Notes under the pieces: generated by a model
Seen by the model: the letters and a program-made list of their open reading frames with translations, nothing else
Databases searched by the model: none
What the model was told of the DNA's origin: nothing
Translations under genes and position numbers: made by a program
NCBI RefSeq assembly: GCF_015832195.1
Contig: NC_052018.1
Location: forward strand, 56,419,666 to 56,483,665
DNA length: 64,000 nucleotides
Origin: Motacilla alba alba
Taxonomy: Eukaryota; Chordata; Aves; Passeriformes; Motacillidae
Reading direction: 5' to 3'
Shown here: positions 37,469-50,553 of the stretch, one piece after another
Layout: each line of letters starts with the position of its first letter
Position numbering within the stretch: position 1 is the stretch's first letter

Positions 37469-39234
37469 ATGTGAATAAATATGTTTCCCTGAGACAAAAA
37501 GAGATGTACAGAGAGAAGAGGCTGAGATACAGCAAAGATTAGGTTCAGTGACTGTGCATACATGCTGCATAGTTTCTTGTGCTGGGAACGGTGGAAATAT
37601 TTGCAATCTAAATCACACTGTAGAGCAGACTGCTTATGGGTCAGCTCAGCTTTTTTGAGTGTTCTGCTTTGAAGACTCCCAGGCAGCCTGTTGGACCATG
37701 GGTGCAAGGAGTTCCCATTCCTAAATGCACACAATGCAAAACATAAAATATCTGGAAAGACAGAAGGCTTTTTCATTTCAATTAGTGAATTTAAAAAAGT
37801 TTTAAAATCCCAACAACCACCAATGAAGCAAGCAGGTGTATCTTTTTGTCTCCTTGAGACTATAATGATCTTCTTTACTTCTATTCAAGAAAATTTTTAA
37901 GCAGTCTGTAGATTTTTAAGGCTTTTTATTGCATTAAAATGCACTCAGATCAAGGCATATTCTCCATAATGTCCTTCTGCAAAGTATTCAAATATTCATA
38001 CAATGAGGAAAAATGACTGTAAGTATGTTTTAGTTATCTGTAGTAGTAGTAGTTCAGGTGTTTAAAAGTCTTGTTTTCAGGCAACACTGAATCTCTGCCT
38101 TTAAGCACAGAAGATTATCCCAGTACTTCTTGAAAACATTGCAAATAGCTTTACGAATGCACGGATTCATCACAGAGGTTTCCCCTAGAGTCAGAGGATG
38201 AACCTTAGGACTTGTGCTCAGAAGCACAAAGTACCTAAGAGTTTTGCACTTGAGGCTTGCAGAGCACATATGAAAAAGCTGCTGTGCCAAGGAGTCTGGG
38301 AAACTCATTCTCAAGGTTTTGCAGAGACTCCTGGATTCAGCTGGTGCCTTCTGCCAGCCTGCAGTACTCCCTGAACCAGCTCTGACCGCACAGAGCCTCA
38401 GCAAAAGCAGGAGTGAGTGCACAGCTGATTGCTTGTCACCTGCCAACTTACACCCACATCTCAGAAAGCTGATCTCCCACTGGGTACTGCTGCCTCTCTG
38501 TCCTGCTCTTGGGACAGCAAGGAAGCAGCTTGGAAAGGGCTGAAAACACAGGCTAGACTGTGACTGGGACCTTATTGTTCTTGTACACATGCTTCCTCTC
38601 AGCTACCACATTCATTCCAAAATAATGGGAAAGCTTGTTAGAGAAAGGTATGTGATGCACAGGGGTATAATTTTCCCCAGAGTTTACCAATTCATTTGGC
38701 CTCTATCTGAAGAAGGCAGGGAGGGAGGCAGGAAGAACAAATTCAAATTTTAATTTTAATACATGTAGTGAATAAAAGAAACATGTTGAAAGCCCAGAAC
38801 ACTTTTAAAATCTCATCTCTATCTGTCCATACCAAAAATGATTTTTTTTTAATCTATGTAGTATTTTTCTAGCAATCCCTAAGAAGAATTAGGAGTATTA
38901 GAAATTACCAAAGAAGTCTGTTGATGATTCTGAGGATAATCATGCATGTTGAGGATGTCTGAATAACTTGAATAACTTAGTTTTCACATTGTAGCTGCAT
39001 ATTTTATTAACCTTAAGCCAAGCCTCTGGATTTATTCTTGTACTTGACACAGCCAACAATACCTCTAAGATGGTCAAATTCACTTTCAGAGAAACTTAAT
39101 AAGCCAAAAAAAAAAAAAAAAAGCATTACTCTATAGAGGTAGTTTGGCTTCTCTTTGTCTAAGAGCTGGAAAAAATATAAATTAAAAAAAGAAATTTAAA
39201 TAAAATGGTAAGGACCTGAAATCCTTCCATATGA
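37469..39234. other. Non-coding stretch holding a 178-codon minus-strand frame
   Basis: A minus-strand open frame (38590-38054) encodes 178 residues that match no family I recognise. A frame of this length is about what chance gives over 128 kb of double-strand sequence. A poly-A run of 17 lies at 39106-39122. The rest is AT-rich unique DNA. Confidence 0.5.
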
Positions 39235-40240
39235 ATTATGACTCCAAAGTGCCAAGAATTCCCCAAAACCAGCCAAATAGGTCAGCATCTGAAGAGCAGC
39301 ACAGAAGAATCCCAGCCAGTGAGTCAGCTTCATTGGTGGCCAAATTTAAACACCTCTATGCAAAGGCAAGCAGCATGGAGCATAAACAGGAGGAATTAGA
39401 GACATGCTCATGCCTGCAGGGCTAAGGCTTACTGGCACCACGGAGATGTAGTGGGACAACTCCTCTGTGGACTGCTGGAATGGATACAGGTTCTTTAGGA
39501 ACAATAGGCAGGGAAGATGAGGAGACAGGGCTGTCTTCTATGTCAGCGGCCACCTGGAGAGAATGGAGCTCCACCTGGGTAGGGATGAGGATCTGACTGA
39601 GAGCTTATGGGTCAGGATTTGAGAGGGCAGGGACAGGTGACGTGTAGGAGTCTGCTGTAGGTCACCTTACCAAGAAGATCAAGTGAGTGCAGGCCTCTAG
39701 AGACAGGCATTAGCAGCCTTGCATTCACAAGCTCTGGTGCTCATGGAGGACTTCAACCACCCCAAAATCTCTTGGATGGACAGCACAACAGGGCATAAAC
39801 AGTCCAGGACCTCCTGCATTGATTATAACTTCCTTGTCCAAGTGGCAGAAGAACCAGCAAGGAGCGGTGCTATGCTGGATCTTGTACTCACCAACGGGAA
39901 GAGACTGGTGGGCAATGTGAACCTCAAGGGCAGCCAAGGCTGCAGTAATGATGAATTGGTGAGGTCCAAAATCCTTAGGATAGCAAGGAGGTTGCACAGC
40001 AAGCTCCCCAACCTTGCCTTCAGGAGAACAGACTTTTTCTTGGTGAAGCACTGGAACAGGTTGCATAGAGAAGTTGTGGATGCCCCATTCCTAGAAGATT
40101 CCATGGCCAGGCTGGATGGCACTTTGAGCAACCTGGTCTAGTGGAAGGTGTCCCTGCCCATGGCAAGGAGTTTGGAACTAGATGACCTTTAAGGAAGGCC
40201 CCTTTCAACCCAAAACATTCTTTGATTTTATGATTTTATA
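39235..40240 (+). mobile_element. Internally deleted CR1 LINE with endonuclease remnant
   Basis: This is the longest CR1 copy that keeps ORF2 sequence. Upstream blocks ('aaacaggaggaattagaga', 'ggagatgtagtgggacaac') correspond to the start of ORF2. At 39719-40020 one frame is still open and reads as the apurinic-endonuclease-like domain: EDFNHP (for the canonical GDFNHP), GHKQSR, FLVQV, EEPARSGAMLDLVLTN and KGSQGCS. The GDFN motif Gly is replaced by Glu. Near 40035-40045 the sequence jumps directly to the 3' region ('gaagcactggaacagg', 'aacctggtctagtggaaggt', 'ggaactagatgacctttaag'), so the reverse-transcriptase region is missing. It ends with AT-rich terminal repeats. It cannot transpose. The 5' boundary is uncertain. 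Confidence 0.88.
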
Positions 40241-43133
40241 ATAAGTGCTGATGACAAGGACTGAGATATCATGCTGGTTGGAGTAGGTTTGAAATTGTCA
40301 TCCATGAGTAGAGTAGTTAAAGTCTCCACCATTAGTTTTCTCTGGCTCAGTAATCAGAAAAACAGAACTGGCTAGCTCTTCCCCTAATGAAGGATAAGTA
40401 TTTCATCCTGCAGGCAGTAACCATCCTCTTCTTTCACAATTATTCATTGTGCATGTTCATTGACTTATTAGCAGAAGAGTTATAGTCAAGCAGACTTCCT
40501 GAATAAACACTGTGTTATTTTACCCTTACTAGTGCATGATACTTCAGAATTATTTCAAAAAACAGAAAAAAGTTGTTCAAAGAGTTTATCACAGAGGCAT
40601 AGATGACTGACAGCCCCTTCCTCTATCACTTCATGCATTTTTGGTTTGGGAACACTTTGATCTCATGATCCTTTTGGTTCTCAGTTAAGGACATGACATT
40701 GGTATATCTCTCCTGGCACTTATTTGTCCATCTCTTGTGCCTTCTTCATTTTCTTGACAGTTTGAAAGGTTCTTCAGACATGAAGCAAGGAAACACTCCT
40801 TCCTTTCCTTGTGATCAAATTATCATTCCTGTTCCACCTTCAGACTTGCTATCTCTTTCCTATTTCATATCACACCAGTGAGCCAGAATCTGGCTTTCTG
40901 GTAAAAGCTGACATTGTGTCCACAAAAGGACACTTCTCCATGCACCTCAGCATCCTCTTTTTTTTGTCTTTCATTTCCAACCCTGTGTGTGAGCTACCCC
41001 AAGCATATTTCCTTTACTATAATTAATTGCCATCACAATGTCTTTATCTTCTGGCAGGTATGAGGCATTGCTCAGGGTGAATTTCACCCAAATTCAATGC
41101 TTTGCTTTGCTTTGCATGTAGCAATGATTATAGAAGAAAGGTAAGCACTGTCTTGTCTTTACTGCTGAGACCAAAGCAGAGATTTGCTATATTTGAGATG
41201 CAAGACAAGCCTTTTATGTTCAAGCTGCTGCTGTTGATACTTGGAGCTGTACCAGTTGCTCTGTTTCTAATTTGGAGACAAGCAAGCATAGGGGATTATT
41301 GGATGTAGCCACATGGTCTATATTTTCTCTCTGACACCCTTTCCTATGTGACCCTAGCCCCCTCCCAAGAGCCAAGCTAAAATGCTTCCATTTGATAACA
41401 CAGAAAGAAATCTTCCAATTTTAGTAGCCTTCATATGTGGAAAGCCCTCTTATGTGAAATAAAGACCATACCTTGAATTTGGTACAAGAGTAATTAGGTC
41501 ATAAAAGAACCTGGCAACATACCCCAAGGGTACAGAGGCTCCTATATGGGGAAATTTTTATGTAAACACTTCATTCCAATAGTGAACAGTTAAAATTAGT
41601 CCTTTATTATGTATTTTGCATAATCATCAGATAATGCCCAGCCTTCTCTCCTATTTATTCTTTTTTCAAACACTCCTTGTCACCTATATGCGTGCATTGC
41701 CATGCAACATCATGTTGTGTAACCACTGGACAGATTACCTGATTTTGCAAACTGAGCTTCACTGTAAGCTAACATGTATCTGATAAGTTAAGTCTGTAAT
41801 AAAGCCATGTCCATTGCAGATCACCTTGGATTTTAAACGTTGATGAATGGGAACTTACTTCACAAATGCTTTGAGTTTTTTTCATTATTTTCCTATGCCA
41901 AAACACTCAGAATAGCAGCTTTCATGCATCAAATGTTTTATAGCATTGGGACAATCTAGCCTCCCCTTTATTATTTTAATCATTTTTCTGCTTTGAATTT
42001 TTGGCTGTGTTTTATTCTCTGTAGTCTGAGATTATAGTAGATTCTTATGATGAGAGGTCAAACTGAAAAAAACAGCCCTGCTGGTTCTGTCAACTAAATT
42101 CAAACATTACTGTGAAGCTTTATAACAATAATACCTTTCGTGCTACTATATTCTGTAAGCAATTCAAGTGGAATCCCTCTTCTGTGTGGTTTATTATAAC
42201 TCAACCATAGAAATGTGCTTTGGGCTGAAAGTGGATTTATAAGATTTCTGCCCAGGAGCATACACTTTGTAAAATTTAATTTAAATCAGCTTAGCTATTT
42301 TTTTTTTCTTTAAAGACTGAAGAATAAAAACAAAAATAGATTGATATTTTTTTCCTTGGCAGAAAAAAACCCTGATTCTTCTTTCAATAACAAGTAGTCA
42401 TTTTTCTTGCCCTTCATGAATATACATAATTCCATCATCTTTGAGGAAGGCATGTGGAGGACCATGAAACAAAAAGTCATTTTCCTTTTTTTAAATGGAA
42501 TATAGAGGCTGTCTGTGCCTCTATATTTCCTGTACTAGGATTTTCTGTGGATACAGGGAACAATATAAAAGTGATATTTTTATTGGAAAGAAAAAAAAGA
42601 GGCTACTGCACTTAACTACTTTTCACAACAGTCAAAAGAGAGTTTTATGAAATGGCAGTAGGAAAAAAAATCTCATTCAATGCAGTCTAACTCAGCTTAC
42701 ATACCCATTATACTAGAGATGTGTGGACCCAGCTTTTTTTTTTTTTTTTTTTCTTCTCTGACAGGCATATGCTGAATTTGAGGTGCTTTTATCTGTTTGT
42801 TCTCTTGCTTTCACACTTCCTCTGGTGATATTTAAACTCCTGCTGGAAGTATTGCTTATGAAGATCTGCAGGCCTAGGTACATTTCTCTTCAGATTCTGG
42901 TTACATGAAGAGCACCTTGATAACCTGCCAGAGGTCATGCAGGCACTGAGCAGATCAGATTGAACAGCAGCTCATCAGACTGGGCTGTGCCATTTCATCT
43001 GAGTCTGCAGACCAACTGCTCAGTAACTAACAAAGACTTTGAAAACGTAACAGTGATCTTGCTCATGGAAACTAGGGAAAAAACCTGTCTCATCCATGTA
43101 GATGGTCTAATTCAGAGGCCTCTTCAGTATGCT
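40241..43133. other. Non-coding stretch, no gene recognised
   Basis: AT-rich unique DNA with a T-run of 19 at 42734-42752. Short frames such as the 68-codon one at 41102 have a hydrophobic segment by chance and lack family resemblance. Confidence 0.6.
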
Positions 43134-43247
43134 TTCCCTTCCCTTCCCTTCCCTTCCCTTCCCTTCCCTTCCCTTCCCTTCCCTTCCCTTCCCTTCCCTT
43201 CCCTTCCCTTCCCTTCCCTTCCCTTCCCTTCCCTTCCCTTCCCTTCC
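43134..43247 (+). repeat. (TTCCC)n pentanucleotide microsatellite, about 23 pure copies
   Basis: 114 bases of uninterrupted TTCCC with no mismatch that I can find. The purity implies recent expansion and probable length polymorphism. It creates a Phe-Pro-Ser-Leu-Pro repeat in an open frame that is an artefact. Confidence 0.98.
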
Positions 43248-44354
43248 AAGTTAATCCAGACATAGAAAGCTGTCTACAATGAAAATATCACTTAAAGTAA
43301 ATGAATGAAATCCTGTGTTGGGGAGACATTCTTACCTTCACCTTCTTTAGTGCTTTAGCCCTTGATCAGCAACTTCCAAGGAAAAGAAGATGAGTTATAA
43401 TAAATCAGCTAAATAGCAGTATAGAGAGAAAATAGGTTGCATTTAAAAGCAACTTGGGAGTGAGGATAATAAAGAAATAATGTCAAAAGAGCCTAATGGG
43501 TTTCATGAATACCAAGATAAGAATATCTTTAAAATCTATTTCAATATGTAAAAGTTATTTTAATATGTAATACATTGTTACACTCATCAACATGTATGCA
43601 TATATTTACAAATACTCAGACATGCACATACATATACATATATATGAATAGTCTTGATGCTAATTTAATCTTAAATTTATCTCAGATTTTAATACTCCCA
43701 GGTGTTCAAGATGTTAAAGTATACCATGTGAAGCTGACACATATCCCAGGGCAGGAAGGAAGTAACCTCAAGGCATCTGGCTTCCCACAGTATGTTCACA
43801 GGCTGTGTTTGATGCAGGAGACAGTGCAACAATTCACTGGCAAGCTGGAAAGAGCAAGCCCAAGTGACTTGGACAGTGAGCAGTCAGTGAAGAGAAGACA
43901 ATGCTGCATGTCAGAGATCCTGCAGCCCTGCCATGTCAGATCATGGACCTGGATCCAAACATCCATGTTCAATTTAAATAGTGGATTTCATAGCAGAAGA
44001 ATAGGCAAGTTCATTCACAACTTGATTTATATCAGATTGACCAAAAGCTAACATGCCTTTCTGCCATGTGGTCCAGACTGCATCCTAAGGGATAGTCTTT
44101 CAGTCTATTCACACAGCCAATGTGTTTTTCTGACTTCTCGCATCTCAGTAGCTCTCACATCCCACCTTGGAATCCTGCCATGGACAGGTATTGCTTGTTC
44201 CACTCATTTCTATTCATACAGCTTGCTGTCCTATGACCTGTGTTCATCTGAGATATGTTTCACCATTCTTTTCCTCTAGAAGAGAAATTGAGACAGGTTC
44301 TTTTATCTTTGTAGCATTTCACACCTCTTCTCAGACTCTTCTCAGCACTATCAA
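43248..44354. other. Non-coding stretch with a 158-codon chance frame
   Basis: A plus-strand frame at 43575-44051 is open for 158 codons but begins in (CATA)n-like sequence and matches no family. No other feature is seen. Confidence 0.55.
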
Positions 44355-44602
44355 GTGCTAAAGAGGCAATGGAAACACAATGAAATACAAGAAAATTCAT
44401 TAGAAAAACATTAGAAAAAACTTTCTTATTGTATGTCTGGAACAGGTTGCCTAGAGAGGTTGTGGAGGCTGCATTCCTGGACCAAAACCCACCTGGACAT
44501 CACCCTGAGCAAACTACTCTCACTGACTCTGCTTGAACAGGGTTTTAGACTAGATGACCTCAAGAGGACACTTCCCACCTCAGTGTTTGTGTGATACAAT
44601 AT
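44355..44602 (+). mobile_element. CR1 LINE 3' fragment of about 250 bp
   Basis: Blocks in canonical order: 'aaaaaactttcttattgt', 'tctggaacaggttgcctaga', 'gaggttgtggaggctgcat', 'ccacctggacatcaccctga', 'ctgcttgaacagggttttag', 'actagatgacctcaagagg' and a decayed terminal repeat. There is no coding content. Confidence 0.9.
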
Positions 44603-47161
44603 CTTGAGGATCATGTCTCATTAATTACTCACTTGATGACTCTTCCTTTCTAAAACTGTATCTAGAAGATTATGACACCTAGGAGTTACATTTCCAAACT
44701 TGTTCACACGTCTTGGAAATCACCCTACAAACTTGTGCAAATCTTTCCTCTTCGGGATTCTCCTGAAAACCCTTTCCTGCAATCTCTATAGCCTACAAAA
44801 GGAATTTGTCTAGAGGTAGAGAGTTGCTGTGTCTACTTGTTTCTTCAACTGTACTTCCATGTCTGCTCCTCCGTTTATAATTCAGGCTGTAAAAGGCCTG
44901 TGATAGAAACTATACCTGGGTTTTTAATGCACCTACCACTGCTGTTTATTGTACATAAGTAGGACTGCTGGACACTCATAAAAAACAAAAAAATAAGTGG
45001 GTAACCCCAGAATGATCACAGTATGCTCCAGATTGAGACAAAACTAAAATAAAGGCCTTAACTATTTTCCCTGTTAAGGGATTATTTTGCTTTTACAAAT
45101 ACACAGAAACTGTAAAGCATCCGGAATCCAAAGGATTTCTTTGTTTTCTTTGTTTCATTTAAGTTTTACCAGTTCCATGGAATTCAGTCTGAACTTCATT
45201 GGTAACTATGGTGACTAACTGTAATACATGAAGTGACAAAGATGCCTCAGACTTTATTTAGTGGGGAATAAGGAGCAGCTAGAAGCAGAAACTTCTACTT
45301 TTCACAGACAGGTCATTCAGTCAGCCACTTGCGTAGCTGTTAATACACAGATGGATTTTGAATCCTTGGCCTCCTGTACGAATAGGTCTGCTTCTCCCTT
45401 ATTTAATGGTGGTGTGCTGAGTGCAACGAGGCAGGCACTCTCAATGAAGATGATGTTCTGAAGCTGTTCCCATCAAGTGGAGTGGCACTATGTCCTAGAC
45501 AGACACATTTCTTCCAACTTACCCAGTGCACTGCACCCTGAGCCTAATGCCTGAGCAGAAGTTGTTTTCCCATGTGTTTCTACCTCTCACTGGCAGCAGA
45601 GATGATACTGCATTGATTGTAACTAGAAATATACATCCTGCTGTCCTATTTCTTTGATTCAACAGGGGTAGGAGGGAAGACCTTAAGCAGGACTGCAGTT
45701 GTGGGTGGCCAATTACCTAGCGGGATGTCTGGGAAAGATCTTTTTGCTCTTTGTACTTCCTTCCAACTGTGCAGAAAGCAATTCATACTTTGCCCCTCTT
45801 CTTTCATTTTTGATACCTGTATAAACAGCAAAAGGAATGCTGCAAGCAACAGAAGAAATCCAGACTGACCTTTGTGATGAGAGTGGTCAACTCAGTCCTG
45901 AGGCAACAAAATCAGCGATGCTTGTCATTGTCACATACTGATTCCATTGAAACAAAGTAGCAGCTGGAACATTTATCTCAAAAACAATACTGTAGCAGTG
46001 TTAAAAGACCAAAATTAGTAGCTTGATTAGAACAATAAAATGTTCTCTTAAGACTTCAGGAGTTGTGCAGAAGATTTTTCTTGCTTTTGGTTAAATATTG
46101 GAGTGACATAATACCTATGGTCTCATGTAATATGTTTTGTTATGTTTCATGTGATCAGCCTAAATGTAAATACACATATGTGTAAAATTCAATGTGTGTG
46201 TGGCAGTCTGACCCAAATGTCACCAGAATTAACTTCCCTGCCTATGTTTGTCTCTTTTCAATATTCCATACCTAAAGTCTACACTGCATTGTGGAATGCT
46301 GCACTGCTTAAGGAACACAAGATTGACTCAATCCTGCTGCATGGACGGGAATAAAAGCCAAACAAATCACTTTCCTACTGGATAACACCCATATTCCTCA
46401 GAAACACCTCCCTGACCAAAAGACAGAAGTGCTTATTTCCTCCTGCCAACCCAATTTTTTGTGGGACTGGAGAGTTGCAACCTGGACAGATCAAAGATGG
46501 AGAAGTATGGCATAGGTACAGTAAGTTCTAAGATTTGCATACAGAGCACAAGTCATATGAGTTTGAAATATAATGTACAGCTTGCAAAATAAGTAATTAA
46601 TACTTAGAGATGTTGTTTGAAAAACAAAACAGCTCAAGATCCCTGTCAGCTTGGGTGGCATAACCCAGGGCAGAGTTACAGGCAATAAAAAGCTCACCTG
46701 AATATGCCTTGTGGCAGTACCTTCCTCTAAGAAAGAAAATTGTGTGACACACTGGCTTTATCTGCATTTCATGAATGGCCCAGATTCTGTCCTGGTAAGC
46801 CTTTGGCTCTACTGGTTTACTATCCTGTTAAACTGGTATCTGGCATTTCAGCTGGGAAGAAGCAGCACCATCTTTGCTTTTGAGGAATTTAGTGTCCCCC
46901 TTGAGAGTAGATAGATAGATGACTGTGTCACACTCCTACTCTCTTCCAGAGTGCAGTCCACCAAGTGGTCTCAAATCACACACTGCTTTAAAACAATATT
47001 TAAAGTGTGTGTATATTTAGCCACGGATCAAAGTATTTGAGTTTACCCTATGTGTAAAGGAGTTGGGAAGACACCTCTCCCATCTGGCCTGGGAGAGCTC
47101 CCAAGGAACCTCTGAATGGTTTGTATTTTTCTCTAAGGCCCCAAATAAATGTCCAACTTTC

Positions 47162-47163
<2 letters not shown>
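44603..47163. other. Non-coding stretch, no gene recognised
   Basis: AT-rich unique DNA. A short (AGAT)n run of about four units lies near 46908-46920. No exon or transposon is recognised. Confidence 0.6.

Positions 47164-47202
<39 letters not shown>
47164..47202 (+). repeat. (AC)n dinucleotide microsatellite, about 19 copies
   Basis: 39 uninterrupted bases of AC, followed by CAGAGACACA. It is a typical polymorphic vertebrate microsatellite. Confidence 0.98.
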
Positions 47203-47205
<3 letters not shown>

Positions 47206-49262
47206 ACACACCTTGGGGATAAACAATTATTTATGATACAACAAGAAAAATACAAAAAGTATGTCACTATAAATTCTTAAATCAGCTGTTTCACTTTCTA
47301 ATCTTTAAGCATTTTCTTTGTTTGATATTTCTCTTTGCTCTTTAAAAAGCATTGGCTTATTGATGTTTGGGGAAAGATGATTTATTGCAGTACTAGAACA
47401 AAATTAATTCACTTTTAAATGTGAGCTAAGTTTTGCAAAAGAGAATGAGTTCTTCAATGCAAGATCCAAATGCCAGAGTCTCAGCACTGGTTGCACAACT
47501 CTGAAGGACAAAAGTTAATGCTACAAACAGAACAACATCATTGTTGATATTTACTCACTGGAGGCTTACTTTTCTTATCGCTAAGACCATTATTTTTATT
47601 TACATCTAGAGAGGAAAAAAGTTATGCTGGGCACCTATCATTTCTTTGCAGGTCTAGGGGAAAGCTGGAGAATATAAATTATGTGAATAGCTACATAATC
47701 TCTCCTGATTTCTAAAAAACTCAGCTACCATTCAACATTAGCTCACAATGGACCTAACATCTTCCTGCACTTTTCCTTATGTTGATCTGTAAACTTTGTG
47801 CAACTTTTTACAGGGCCAGGAGGAAGGAGAGAAAAAGAGAGTGTTTAAAATGCATTGAAATTGTGCTTTGACTTGATTAAACACATATCAGTGTCAGCCA
47901 GCAAGCCTGTGATAAGTTACTTAGCAGTGATAAACAAGTGCCATGGGAGAAAAAGTATGTATAAAACAAAAATACTTGAATGTCATTTTCTGATCTACAC
48001 ATCAGGATTCCTTTTTAAAATGCCGCTTTTTAATCATGCCTACATTAACTATTATTTATGTTGCAACTAACCAGAGAACTGGGCAGCAAGATCTTGCATT
48101 TCCTAGGTCTGGTTCTGTCCTGCTGGATCTTTGCCATACCAAAATCTGTCTGACCCTGAGGTTTTGTTCATGTTCAGTTCTCATCAACTGCAGACAGCCC
48201 CAGAGTTCACAGCATCCTCTCCAGAGCTACTGGAGCAATCTCCTCTCCTAGCTCCCTGCTGACCATCATCCCTGGCAGACAGCTTGATGTCAGCAGCCCT
48301 GTATCTGCCAGGTGTCCTCTCCCACCTGAAGATGAGTTTTCCCAAACCCATTTCCCATCTGTTTAAGCCAGAGCTGAAGAGTGTTGCTGGGTTCCTAACC
48401 TGTCCTGTGTACCCAGGTCTTTGTTGTGGCCCATATTAACAATAAAATGCTTAGCAGGTACTGCAGCTGGCCCTTCAGCATTCACTGCCCTGCTTCAGTG
48501 CTGCCTGCATTGTTTCCTCTCTCCTCTGCCTCCCAGCACTGGATGCTTGACCCGGTTCATTAATAACAGGGGTTCCTAACTATGAATTATGGCACCCAGA
48601 ACAGAAGTGTACATTTAAAGGACCTGTGATTTCGGCTGTAAAAAATGCTTTTTGTTGAGGAAAAAGTGAAATTGAGGTTCTGACATCTTTGTAATTACGT
48701 AAAATACATACAAATATCTACCTTTAGGTCTCTAAAGTCATACATTGAGGTCAGTAGGAAACACATCACACTGTGATCAAGGGTGATACAATTCCCTTAA
48801 AGTCAGTTCTCAGAGCTAATGTGCCTATTCTCAAAGCCCAGTGGGCTGCACAGAAGAATAAACTCTCATACCATTTACCAGTATGCATGCAGGGAATCCA
48901 GGTTTCACTGCTGTCCTTTGGCAGCCCATTAAAACCCAGGAAAAATTCCTCCTTTCTGAAGAAACACCTGTTCTGTACTGTTGTGACTGCCAGAGCTCCT
49001 CAGCCTCTGAAGGCTAGGAAGCGAGAAAGCAATGGGAGTCTCAAGTGGGAAAATTCTTTGCTTCCTCTGTGTTTTGGCAATATGCAAGAATTGGGCAAGT
49101 TGATCTGCAGCAGTATTTCCATCCAGGACTTTATTCACATTTGAAGCCAACAGATAAGCTTACTTATTAACTCTCCTGATTTACGTTAACACTTAGCCAT
49201 GGTGACAAGTACTCTTTGCACCCAGTGCACACTGACTTTGTCTTTCTGCTTGCAAGGAATTC
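47203..49262. other. Non-coding stretch, no gene recognised
   Basis: AT-rich, with a moderately GC-richer patch at 48090-48560 that contains pyrimidine-rich runs but no conserved frame. A 123-codon plus-strand frame at 48773 has no recognisable product. Confidence 0.55.
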
Positions 49263-49373
49263 AAGTAGACATTAGTGACGTTAATGAGAAAGAATAAGAG
49301 TGTGTATGTAAGCAAAGCTTGAGATATTGGCAGGTACCAAGTCTGCAAAGGCAGCAAGCAGAAAATACTGATT
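49263..49373 (+). repeat. Diverged direct repeat, copy A
   Basis: This 111-base block is homologous to 50554-50668 in the same orientation. It shares a perfect GTGACGTTAAT core (49275-49285). The last 26 bases (from 49348) differ at only three sites, all transitions. Over the first 64 aligned bases I count about 41 identities, and 17 of the 23 differences are transitions, as expected for an old duplicated or interspersed repeat decaying by deamination. The family is not recognised. Confidence 0.6.
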
Positions 49374-50553
49374 AACACAACATGGTTTGCATGTTCTTTT
49401 TATCGAAAGATTTGTTCTTGTTTTGCATTTATTCTTTAAAATATTGATAAGGTTGTTTGATTTCGGTGGTTTTGTTTTTCTTTTTTTTTTTTTCACAGAA
49501 GGAATGATAGTTTTTATTCATTTTGTTACAAATACTGGAATTTTTAAAACTTGTTTTGTTCCAGCACAGAGATTATAAAATGCAAGTCCAGAAGCCACTG
49601 TTTATTGGTAGAAGTCTCATAATTTGGATATAACTGTGAATCTGGAGATCCACAGAAAATATTTTCTTTGAAGCAGAAAAGATACAGTAGTCATTTCTGC
49701 TCAGAAGCACAGAAAATCAGTTTATTTGTCTTTGCATTGCACAGGATTTTGTTATTAAAAACAGAAACACCTACCTGTTTAGCCATGTCAATCAAAGCAC
49801 CAGCTGCAATTCCCTTGCCTGTTTGCTACTCCAAAACACCAGCATGTGCACAAGTTCTTCACCAACCACAGCTGTGCATGACATGTCTCCTAAGTGAAAG
49901 CAGAATCAACTATTTCATATCTATGGCATGAGCTTCTACCAGGACAATTAGTGCCTAGTAGCCACAGTGCTATCAGCCCACACCCAAACTGAGACCTACT
50001 TTGGCTGTAGCAGTGACCAACATCAAAAACAGAGCACAAATATCATGTTCTGCTCTTCAAGAGGTCAGGACTGACTGGGATGTGGCAAAATAATAAGTTC
50101 AAGGGGCAGAGTAGCTCGGAGTTGTGAGGCAACACAGGGTATAGAGGGAAGAAGGCAACAGGAGGGAGAAAAAAACCTGCAGGAGATTCCAAGACTGGTA
50201 GTCCTGAAGGGCATGTGGAGAAAAAGGCAGAAACTTTTAGCCTTGCATTTTAAAAAGAAAGTGGAAACCCCTGTCACTGTACTGTCACACTAACCTCACT
50301 TTGCTTAACTGTATAACTCTATCTTCAGATGAAAGGTCAAAATTTAGGTGAAGAGATGACACTTCTCAAACTGTCTTGTCATGGGTCACTTAGGAGGCAG
50401 ACACTGATCCGTTTTCCTGAACCAGGGGATCAAATCCATGATCCCTAAAGTGTTTCCGATTAACATTTTCTACAGAGCCAGCCTTGGCTGTGTAGCAGGT
50501 AGTTTGTAGTTTAACAAGCACACTGCTGCTAGAGCTAACATTGACATAGCTGC
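49374..50553. other. Sequence between the two diverged direct repeats
   Basis: About 1.2 kb of AT-rich sequence with a T-rich run at 49480-49494. There is no coding similarity to retroviral gag or pol that I can see. A 6-bp inverted repeat (GGGATC...GATCCC) lies near 50430-50450. If the flanking repeats were LTRs this would be the internal region, but nothing here supports that directly. Confidence 0.4.

Noticed and set aside
39725..40208. Minus-strand frames of 62-113 codons
   Set aside because: They are antisense shadows of the CR1 endonuclease remnant and its 3' region.
42960..43265. 101-codon frame with a Phe-Pro-Ser-Leu-Pro repeat
   Set aside because: Produced by the (TTCCC)n microsatellite.
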